Origin: Apostichopus japonicus
Taxonomy: Eukaryota; Echinodermata; Holothuroidea; Aspidochirotida; Stichopodidae
Assembly: GCF_037975245.1 (NCBI RefSeq)
Contig: NC_092574.1
Coordinates: forward strand, 23,253,713 to 23,317,712
Direction: 5' to 3'
Length of the DNA stretch: 64,000 nucleotides
The notes under the pieces were generated by a model. It was given only the letters and a program-made list of their open reading frames with translations, did not search any database and had not been told where the DNA came from. Shown here one piece after another: positions 49,401-61,400 of the stretch. The position numbers and the translations under genes are program-made. Numbering within the stretch: position 1 is the stretch's first letter; every line of letters starts with the position of its first letter.

Positions 49401-52400
49401 AAGTTTACTTGAAGCGATGGATGAAAACACAATGTATCAATTGAAATTGTAGTTTCTCTGTTCATGAAAGTAGAAATACATCTTGAACTTTGATTGAATT
49501 ATTGTAAAGCATGAGTAACTATTCAAGTGATCTACTCCCATGGATACATAATGATAAATCATTTTAGTGAATGTTTGTAATAGTCAACCCTTAAATCTTT
49601 GAAGGTTTAGGCAGGCTTCTTCTCACCTACCATTCTCCTTTACGCATTGTGCAGTTTATGTTAAAAGACTAGACCCTTATTGCGAGAGAATGGGGGTACA
49701 TACCTGTATGTAGACTCTATCCTCTGGTGAAGTATCTTCCAGAACCTCATTAGTTATCTTGTGAAATTGTAAAATGAGGTTTGCAATTATTCCCATACGC
49801 CAAAAGAGTGACATTTTTCTCCCTATGATTTTGGTTACTTCCTCCTATGGAATGGAATTTCTGCTGGTGCATTCGCTTTGCAAACGTTTCGTTGGCTTTC
49901 TCCTTATTTTCTAATATTTGTTGCTGGGTCCTACTTGATTTGATGTCCACCAGACCAGCAAATTAGAGTGCCAGTAAATATGGTGATAAAAAATGTGCAC
50001 ACGTGTGTTAAAAACTTATTTTTATCTTTTTGAAAATATATAACTTGAGCTGTGTTCCTTCTCTTTTCCCTGCCCACCCCAAAAGATATTTGCTCCTCTT
50101 CTGATCAAAGACGAAAAATGGAACCAGACTTTTGACCCTAAACTTCAAAGTCTCCTGAGCGAACTCCAAGCTGGACTCGGCAGCCAACTTCGGAAGACGA
50201 ACTCGTCAGGCAAGGTTGCTGTCAACGAAGATGAAAGTTACTATTCAGGTGGGTTTTGTAGCATTACTTTCTCTCATTTAAAAAAAAAAGGAAATTCCCA
50301 GGTCTGCCTTGTGAAGCACACGGCATGAAATTAAGTGTAGACTTGATGGTTAAGAAACTCTTGTTGGCTTGTCGAGTGTTGCTGGTATTCTTCTATTCAG
50401 TGTAAATAGATTCCAGAGCTACAGCACCACAATAGCATCAATTTCTACCAACTCTTCCTCCCCCCACCCCCCCCCCCCTAAAAGAAACCCAGCAGCTAAT
50501 ATATCTATTGTACTACCTGCAAATGTAATATACTTTTGCCCTCAGTTAAGTTTGCAGATGAGACTGCCTTAATCGGTCTGATAACGATAAAGGATTTATG
50601 GATATTTACTTACACCATTACAATCCAAGAGGGAACACATATGTAGATCTGTTGCTACTGTAATTTAGCACTAATCACTGCAATGTACAATGAAGCTAGT
50701 ACAGTATAATACAGTCTGTGCTAGCCTAGACAAGATTATATTCTGGCCACAGTTCTGACTACAATATACAGCAGGGATGTGCCCACGCTGGGCGGCACTG
50801 GGCAGCCCCGCCCAGCACTAAAAATTACCGCCCAGCACTGTCTTAAAAATCATGAATCCCTCCCAGCACTATCATCATCTAAAATCCCGACATTCGTAAC
50901 ATTATCTTCAACATAAATTGGGCCACATGTATCCTTGTTTCCCCCCATTTGTCAATTCATGTAAACACATGTGCGGAGATATGGAGTAGGCGTGGCTTTA
51001 ATCTGCAGCATGCAGTATCACACTACACTAGCTCTGTATACAACTACAAAAATCGATAAATGTCACCCCTCCCCTTAGACCCCTGCCCCAGGACGGCGAT
51101 CAGTATACCCGGCACTCAGGAAATCCTGGGCACACCCCTGTACAGTATATTCTAACAACCCAGAACACCACGTTTCATACTTTTAATTTTTCACTGGAGT
51201 ACTGAAAAGCCTGAATTGCAGAGTAATTTTCAGTTCAGTTTATTGTAATCAACTGTACTTATAGGCCTCACAGCAGCAGGTATTATTACTTATCCTGTTG
51301 TTGCCACATCTGATTAATTTTGAATACATGTTGCAACATTTTATATGAAACTGTGATCTCAAAAGTGACTGGAAAAATGTTAATATTGACTAACGTGATG
51401 AAGACTTAAGATTCGAAAGATCATGCTAGTTGGCCATCCTGTAAAGTTGCTGTCCATAGTCACTTGAAATTGAGTTTTATATATCATTTCTTTTACCCCA
51501 TTTGCGGTTTTTGACGTGTTAAATAAAAGATCTAAGAAAGAAATAACTATTTCCGTTCTAATTTCTTCATTTTTTTTACCATATGTTTTGAAAGATTCAA
51601 CTCGGTGATTTAAATTGATCAATGACTTTTGTAAAACTTTTACAAGACAAACTATAATGACCTTACATTGCTGTAGGATTGTTAAGTACCAAACAACATC
51701 AAAGAAATAATCGAAATCAATCCCAAAATCAGTTTGAAGAAATATACTGTATTGTTGGTATTTTACTTTGAACAATATTTTGTGTACTCTTCAAAGTATG
51801 TTAAAGACTGGAATAACGAAAAACCAACAACTCATGTGAATCAACCAAGAGCCAAACCTTATGAATATTCATGATCATTAAAACTTGTTCTAATTTGTAA
51901 TTTCCTTACCAGGTATCTTGACCCCCGTAGACGAATTCTATCATTGGTCGGAGGTTGCCATGGCAACTACTAAAATGGAATCGAGGGAAAGAGCCGAGCT
52001 GTTCCGTAATTTTCTAGAACCGGTGTCGAGGGATTTTAGCAGTCTTGATGGACTTGCGCTTTCTGGCGTGGTGGAGGTCACAGAAACGGCACAGGATGCG
52101 TTTGATGATCTATGGAGGCAAGGAGAGTTTCAGCCTTATCCAGAGAACCGGATGAAACATCTAATGGAGGTCACAGGTTAGTGAGCTATTGATCTGTATT
52201 TATTCCCATGCCCTTTACTTACCCTCCATCCCCCAACCCCCCCCTCTTCTCCAACCATGCCCATCTGATTCACCTCCCATTATTGACTTTCTAGTCATGA
52301 TGTGTTTATATTCATTTATACCATGGAAGACATTAGTCCTGTAGAACCAAGAACTGAAATTGGATACAACTTTGTATTCTATTGCTGTTTGGCTCTGTAT

Positions 52401-55400
52401 GTTTTAGACATCATTTAACAAAGAACCCCTGGGATTTGTTTTTAAGGTTATTTATGATGAGTGTAGGTTAAAACATGCCTATGATTGCTGTGGTTACCCC
52501 CATTTTTTTTTTTAAACTTCCGCTTAGTTTAGAATTTTTTTTATTAATTTGTCTCTTTCTAGATATGGACTTTTTAAGCAGAATTTTTTCATGGTTGCTT
52601 GTCAGCAGTTTTTTAATTTTTTTTATTGCAAACCTACTTTTGCTGATGTAGTGTAACAAGAATACATTCAATGAAACTAAAATTACCTACCAACTTATTT
52701 TCACTCACAGATTGCTAATTAGTGGAATATAAATAAGTTTATTTAATTTTGACAAATTTTTCAACTAGGCTCTTTGTGTGCTTTCAACCTACAAAGGCCT
52801 GACTGACCAAACACAGATTCAGATGGAAATGAAACTCCCATAATTATTAGCATGGAGTTTCTTGAACTCAGTAGTAAGTCAATGCTATTAGCACAGATTA
52901 GAAAATAATAAATTTCCTTAAAACTTTTTCACATCTGCTTTGACATTACACTCCCCCTCCCCCGCCCCACCTCCCCCAAACTGCAATATAGTGTATTTAA
53001 TGGCAGCAAATGTTTCCAGAAAACACAAGCAGCAGTGTGATGTTAAGTAAGGTTTCTTCTTTTATTGGATTCTATAGGTGGTTCCCTCGGCAGATTCATC
53101 CAGCGAAAGCTAGCCTCCCTCAACCTTTGGCAGGACCCCTTCCACAAAGTCAAAGAAGGTATACAGCTTGGTGTGTCAATATGTGACAAATGGGTATCAA
53201 CATGCGAAAAGCTGACAGAGCAGTTTTGGAAGCGAGATCCAATTCACCCTTGGAAAGGTAGCAAGTTTGTGCCTGAGAATCTTTTGTGTCTATCAAAGCG
53301 GCTTCAAGAGGTAAGTACCAGTGCAAGTTTTAGAAATAAATTTGTGGAATCCTATGACTTCACCCAAAAACCAAGTGCTACCTTAAGCAACAAAACACCA
53401 GAGAGAATAACATTTAATAAACTGGTAACCTGAATTAAGGATGATGAATTCACAGGTCTCCTTCAAAATTCTGAAGAAGAGAAAAACTAACCTTTTGCAA
53501 TTTTTTTTTACATCTGCAGTATTTTTGTTTGTTAGATTTCATCATCACATGATGGAATTGAATGCAATGCAATATCATCTCTGTGCAATCATATACCATT
53601 CAATAAAAAATGAATTCTTTTGATCTTTTGGGTTGTCTTGACTTTGCCATGCATTGAATTCAATTGTGTGTCAGAACTGAGATTGGCACTGTGTTAGCTT
53701 TTAGCTTTTACTGGGTTCAATGTAGCTGGGTTAGGTTGGGGTGAGTTATGTTGGATATGATTGGGTTGTGTATTGCTGGGTTGAGTTGGGTCAATCTGGG
53801 TCCAGTTGGATCCGGATGGGATGGGTTAGGTTGGGTCTTTCTGACTTGGGTCGTGTTCGGTTCGGTTGAGTCAGTTTGGTTCTGGATGCGGTGGGTTATG
53901 TTGGACATGATTTGAGTTATGTCTTATTGGGTTGGGTGCTTCAGTTAGGCTGGATCATGTCAGGTCTTGCTGGATTCGTTTTTATCTTGTGTGGGTTGGT
54001 CGGTATGGATTCGTTTGGTGTGGGCTAAAATTTGGTGTGATTGGATTTGGTCTTGTTATGCTTAGATTGTAGGAATTCATTTATTTATTTCCCAAATTTA
54101 TAATGTAACATATAACACCGATAAAGATGACTTTTCAAATTTTACATGGTAAAACTATGAATGCAAAAGCAAAGAGTAAGGATTAGCCTGGCTGTCAGTA
54201 TCCTGAAGTCTATACCTGACACTATCAAATCAGTGTGTAGGATATCCAAAAATATTCACACATCTATTCATTATACCTCTCTCTTCATACAGGTGTTGAC
54301 CTTGAGAACCATTCACGAACAACTGATTCGACTACTATCATCTGGAGAACAACAGGAATTGAAGACAAAGTCAGCATTTTCACCTTTTCTTGGGCTTGAT
54401 CCTCTGCAGTATAACCCCTACACTGAACCCCAGTGGCAAGCTGCTGTTGCACAATATGAGAAAGGTAGGCAGCCGTAATTCTGGATTCTAACCCCAAACC
54501 AGCATTTCATTTCATTTCAGTGATATTGGATTTAAAGATAGGAAACTAGAGATATCTGCCTTTTTGGAAAAGTTTTGACTTTTATTTCTGATAATTTGTT
54601 GTGATGTTAAACTATGTTGGTGTAATAAGTCATATTAACTAGAGTATATAAGTAAAGAAGGTAAAATTCTAATGCATAACTTTTTCCTGAAATCACTACT
54701 TATTGTGGGGTGAGGGGAGTTGCAAAACTACCGAGGGATTGCTAAACCGGGGAAATCTATTCAAGCACCATGGTTCCTACAAATATAGAAACACTGAGGA
54801 AACAATGTTTCCCCATGTTTGTTGTTTTATCCTTACCCTGGGTTATTTCCCTCTGTAATTATGATGCCTGATTGGAATTCCCTCTCCTTATTGTCAGCGA
54901 TGGCACCATCTGAGCAGCGTGTGGCGGGAAAGCTCCGTTCTCTGTTTAGAAGTCTTGAAGGCAACCCGCACCAACTACTCAGAGAATTTGAGCGTTACAA
55001 AGAACTTGTCAGGAGAGAGAATGTCAAGAAGGAACTTGTGGCAGAAAGGTAAAAGATCGTTTTGCTGAACAGGCGAATGGGATATATTTCGTTTTCATAT
55101 TTTTTTCCGGTTATTTGATGGAGTAACAACGGCATAAGCCTGTATCTTATTCAAGAGCCTTTTAATTTTAATTGCATAGTGTTAAGTTCCACAATTTTGT
55201 TGTCATATTTTTAATCTTTCTAACCAGCCTTAAGAAGAAAGGTCTTTCTCTAAATTTTGCTTAATAGAGAGACACTTTTGGGACAACTTCAAGTTTATCT
55301 GAAATCCATCAAGGATGATTTTGGTCTTCGAACCAGTGAAAGTAAACCTCCGGCTGGCAAGAACCTTCCGGAAGTTGTCAACAACATTGTCTGGGTTCGT

Positions 55401-58400
55401 CAACTTCAAGCAAAGGTTTGTAAAAACTTTCACCTACAATTTTGTTTTTTCCTCTTTTTTCAAAGTCTGTATTATTATGCTATTTGTGTTTTTTTCAGAG
55501 TTACATTCATAGCTAAGGATACCATGACAATCTCTGTTGAAGTTGTATTGTACTATTGTTACAGAACCATAGAAAGCACTAATTTGTTTATTGGAAATCT
55601 TTCTAGTTATTTAGCATTTTCTTTCCAATAACTTTTGACCATTTTTGAAGAGAGTGGAACTGTATCCTCTTCAAGGTTAATCTCTTACTATTAGCTTTCG
55701 TCATTATGAAAACTTTGCATGTGTTTAGAAACTGCCATTACAGAAGCAAGTTGCTCTGTTGGTGAGCTGAATCACAGCTACAAATGCCTTTGCATCCCTC
55801 CCCCGCTGTACCTCTCCCACTGTACCTCTCCCGCTGTACCTCTCCCGCTGTACCTCTCCCGCTGTACCTCTCCCGCTGTACCTCTCCCGCTGTACCTCTC
55901 CCGCTGTACCTCTCCTGCTGTACCTCTCCCGCTGTACCTCTCCCGCTGTACCTCTCCCGCTGTACCTCTCCCGCTGTACCTCTCCCGCTGTACCTCTCCC
56001 GCTGTACTTCTCCTTGCATTTAGTTCTTCTACCAGTCGGTACCTTCATTCGTTCGATTCGACTTCTCTTTGTAGGTGGAACAAACCTCCAATGTTGCCTC
56101 GGCTCTTCTTCAAGATCTGAATGGGTTTGGTAGATTCCAAAGAGAGGTCGGAGACTTGTCAGATGAGCTGCGGAATTGGTGTCAGGACCAGTTTGACAGC
56201 TGGTCGAGGGAAGTACAAGCTGCTATCGATGACAAAAGGAACTCAATCAGGTATTACATGCAAAGATCCAACAACTCAGATTCTTACACGGCACCAACTA
56301 TGCCAGACATGTTTGTTTATGTAATGTCTTCTCTGTGACATGTCTTTTGGTGGTGCTAGGCATTCAGGGAACAATTTATTGTGTTGAAAGGCTCCACACT
56401 TTGTCTCATACAAATTACAATGGTTCTTGTGTACAAAAACTGCTATACATCTTGCACTGGCATAGCAAATCGACCATTTTGCATATCATGTTGGGATGCG
56501 GTACCGGATACGTTATTCCCCGGCTTTATGTTGCAAAGAAATCTAACCACTTTAAATGATATGATAACAACGTTTGATTCCACCTGCTGAATACCTTTGA
56601 AACAATAAGCTTTTGGTCAGTGTCCAGCTTTTATAAGCCTTTAAAAATAGTTTGCAATATTGTTTGATATCCCTATATATATTTACATTTTATATACTTT
56701 GTGATTGTTTTTCGTGAATTTTGGATAAACACAAGGTATTTTCACCTCAACCTGTTTTAATTAATGACTACTGAAATGCTACTGATTAATTGCTTAGAAA
56801 TATTTTCCAGACTGGTTTTAACTTTGTATTCCTTGTTTACATTGTGTACCACATTGCATTATCAAAGCTGTGAACTATAAATACAAATTTCAACTGCAAT
56901 ATCTTGCTTAATACCTACTGTTGTTTCTAATCATTGATCCGTAAGTCTGCAAATGAGTGGGCGACTGATGGAGTTTGAAACCCGGAACAACGAGCTTGTA
57001 GTCCATTACAGCGACCGTTTGGTGACCTTGATGAGAGAAGTCCGTCAGCTTCAGGCTCTGGGTTATCCTGTGGCAGCCAAGATACAGCACACCGCTGGCA
57101 TCGCACAGAAATTCTACAAGCATGGTGTCATCCTCAAACAGGTATCCTTCATCAACCATTCTTGTCAGACTTAATGGGTTTGAAAAAAAGAATCTGCCCA
57201 TTATTTGGTAGCCTTCAGTAGCCATCTGTGAAAGGTTTTTGTTTACCATATTTTAGATTTAGCCTGCCTTGTAAAGTTTAAGTGTAGAAAAATGGATAAC
57301 TTGAATCCTGTTTAGGCCATTGTAATGTCACAATTCATTTTTCTACTAGACAAGGATTTCTCAGTCAATTTGTCAAAATGTTTTCATCATTTCTAAGTAC
57401 TCAAGATACCAATCATTTTTTTGTCCAGATTTGGTAATGTTTTTATCTGTTATCCAGAATATAACAAACTAGCCTGTTAGAAACAAATTAATTAGTTTGG
57501 TAACAGTGAAGTTGTATAGCTCTTCCCTCTGGCATTGATAGTGTAGGGTCAGTTAGGTAATCACACATTTAAGTTGTACTGCTTTGCCTACAGGTGGCGC
57601 ACTTCCACAATACGATTGCTGAACAGATGATTCCTAGCCAACAGAACATGATGCTGCAATCTGCATTGGCCTTTGAGAGAATCATCAAGAACCCTAAAGG
57701 GGGCAGCAAAGATGGCGGGTCTGGAAAGGTCCAGGTGACCTGGGACAACCCACAGGAATTGGAGACGTACATTGTGAAATTACAGGCAGCTGCTGAGAGG
57801 CTCACCACAGAAAACAGGAGACTGAGGAAGTGGCATTATGTCCTTAGCGACAAGGTATTGTTAGAAGTGGTGTTGGGTTAAGTGTTAAAGTCAATATTAG
57901 AGATGATATAATAAATGGATGTATAGAACTGGAAATTGGGGCACTCCAGTCTTTGTCAAGAGGCTGCTGTTATGTACTGGTCCTAATGTGTGTAATCTGT
58001 ACTGTATACAGATCTCTGAATCAAATTGCATGATCTTGTGAAAGCGCTCACAAGCATGTGAACACACACCGAAGCAGCCCTGAGTGATTGAATAGTTCAA
58101 GGTTTCCACTTATTTGGTTCAAAGGAAAAAATGCTTCCAAAAAGCACAAGTTAAACAGCGTGAAACCCTTTGACTTGAAACTTTGAAAATATGTTTTAAA
58201 AGATCTCTTCTTCAATAATTACAAACAAAATTGTATATCCTTCTATTAAAGTGATCAACCGCACCTTTGTCAAGTTTTCGTGGAATTTCAAAACGACAGA
58301 TACGACAGCACCCATGTTAAGTTTGGGCATGGCTGGAGAGCTACATTATGTGAACTTCAGATTTACTGGAGAAGCAAACCAATCCATAATGTCAATTTAA

Positions 58401-61400
58401 TTTGATTGCGATTTTTGTAATGAGCAACTCCCCGTAATTTTTTTTGACAGTACTTGCAAGTAGTGTGAATGGGTTTAAGAATGCTTTGGACAAGCACTTT
58501 AAGCAATGTAATCGGGTCTGAGTGTTTGTCTTCAGTTTTTTTCCCTCTCCTATAGGGTCCTTAATGGGGACTTGAGTGTCCCTCTTGATCCTTTTTTTCT
58601 ACTTAACTAAACTAAACTAACCTAAGATTTCAAGGTGAACAGGTCATGCCAGGGGACTGCCGTTGTGTGATGTCATGCCTCTAGAAGATGAAATGTTTTA
58701 GTTGAAATGTGGAACTATTCTAAATTCTTATTGTTGATCTCATTTATCCCAAGGTCACTCAACTGATGTCCATCGATCTATTACGACAACAGTCACGATG
58801 GAAGGAGGGCATGCAGGAGATCAGGGGCATCTTTGCTACCCTAGAGAGTCAGGTTTGTTGATCCGATTTCACCCTCTAAAAACAGACGATTTGTGCGCAC
58901 TGGACAAAACGTTTCCTCCGATCTCCTCTCTATATTCTTGCATCGTTGTATCTACGATAGAGAAATGTACAAAACCTTTACCCTGCACATAGACAAATGC
59001 ATATGTATTTTTGTAATATACATTTAAAATAGAAAGATTACTGATGTTTTCTTTAAGAAATCATTGAACGAACAACTATTACAAAAGCGGATACGACATT
59101 GATGGGACATACTGTGGACATAACTCTGACTGTTAAATTACGCAGATAAAGTAAAGTAACATTGATGCAACATCAGTAGAAGGTAGGCTGTACTAATGAA
59201 CATGGAAATCATGCAGATGAATTTCTTTGTTTTTTTCCCATCATGCTTTTAGGGTTACAAGTCTTCGGATATGAAGACTTGGAAGATGCATTGGGACCGG
59301 CAACTTTACAAGGCTCTAGAACACCAGTATCAACTGGGCTTAGAGGGCCTAAATGAAAACCTACCCGAGATCAGGGTGGAACTGACTTACAGGTATAATT
59401 GCTAATCCAATAGGTATGAAATTTATCTATGTTTACCCTCCATGTCAGCGGTCCACATGATGAAATGTAACTGAATGGCGATAAACGAAATAACAGTCAT
59501 CACCATAGTTACAGATACTTAGAGATCCTTTAATGGCTCCAAATATTCTAGAAACTTGAATAAATGGTCACCCATGCTCAGATTTTAACCAGCATGTTGC
59601 ATCCATCTGTAAGACATTTTATCTCTCAGTGATGTTGCATTGTTTAAAAGAACACTGTCAGACCAACCTAGAAAGTATCTTTGAAAAGATATAAATTTTT
59701 GGTGATGATTTCAGATATTAAGTATATATAAGTGACCAATTTTAACGAATGACAAAGTAGAGTTATTGATTGTTTTTTCTTAACTTGTATTTATTTTCAT
59801 TGATCACTCCTAGACAACACAAGTTGCAGTTCAGACCTCCGTTTGAGGAGATCAGAGCAAAGTACTACCGGGAGATGAAGAAGTTCATAAGCATCCCGTT
59901 TCACTTCAGAGGTATCGGCGACACGGGAGAGCCGCTCATATTCCCATCCATCGTCGAACGCAATGCTCCGGGATTCGCTCTGGTCTACCAGAAAGCTGAG
60001 CAGCTTTTCAAGAGACTCGACCAGACTAAAAGCATATTCAAGGTAAATCAGAGGTTTTATCACTATGGATACAATCTGGTGGACACATCTGCTATGTTAC
60101 GTTAGATGCAGAAATATATACAGCATTGGAACCTATTCCTCAATAATTTGCTTAAAATATTGAAAAATGTTGATGTAATTATAGCTGCAACTATCCAGAC
60201 ATGTCTGGTTTGTGCTTTTGAAGGGATATTCTGAGAGGGGGGATGGGGTTGGGGGGGTGGCTGAAGTTGATTGCTTATAAAGAATGCAGGAATTTTTTCT
60301 GCACCATTAGGTCAACACAGTATGCTCATAGCAGTTTTATGGGGAAGAAGATACAGATTTGTCAAATTTGGGATATTTTAAAGTTTGGGGAAAATCTCCA
60401 GGGTTGCGCCAAGGAACTTAAAGGAGCTTAACAGAGTAAATAAATGTATTCAATTTTATAACATGACAATATGTTGGTTTAAATTATCATTCATTTTAAA
60501 TATCAATAACAACCTACTGATTGCTGCATCCCTTGTGTGAGGAAACACATACTATGTAGCATATGTATGGAACAATGCACTAGTAACTGGACACAACAAT
60601 GAATCAATGGATGAGTGTGGTGTGGCAAATTGGTTGTGTTTTTTTGTCGTTGATAAAACCTTTAATGAATTAATTATTAATTTCTGCTAATCACATTTGT
60701 TGTTATTGACTTTCTAGGACTGGGTGGCTATGGGATCTGCTGATCTGGACCATCTCATATCCGAGCATCTACATGGACCCAGCGACTGGGAGCAAAACTT
60801 CAAGGCCCTCAAAATCAGGGGCAGGGACTCAGAGAAATTGCAGAGGTAAGTAAGTGTCAACTTGGAGAAAAAGAATCTCAGTATTGGTTGTGATGAATAG
60901 ATTTAATTTGATAAGATCGCTTGTATGGGACTATACAGTGATGGAAAATGGAGCATTGCTTGATGTTACCTAAAATTAATTGGTAACCAGTCTGGCACTG
61001 TGAAATAATTGATAACACGCAAGTTCTCAGATGATGTCTAAGATGTAATTGTAACCATGACTACATGGTAGTTATTGTCACCACGACTACATTTTAACAA
61101 CCATTGATCAATAGCCTATCTACAATGCCAAAAGACAACGTCAGTAAAATATGTGGGAAAAGAAGATGAAGATTTTGAACGGCAGAATATCAAAACATTA
61201 ACTACCACAAAAGACCCTGGAACTAGATTTCATAATTGTGTCATGTTTACGATTTTGCTTTGGAGACATTACTTAGGCACATACTTTCCTCCTCCTTAAC
61301 CAGTGAGATCAAGGTGGACTGTATCAGTGTATCATGCACCCCGGTGAAAGCTGCCATCGATGATCAGATACAGCGCCTGTTTGACGCTCTCCTGTTTTCT

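Noticed and set aside
55719-56120. Long frames of repeated PLYLSRCTS or GRGTAGEVQRER
   Set aside because: Product of the 14-bp minisatellite in a DYNC2H1 intron. Both strands are open in several frames.
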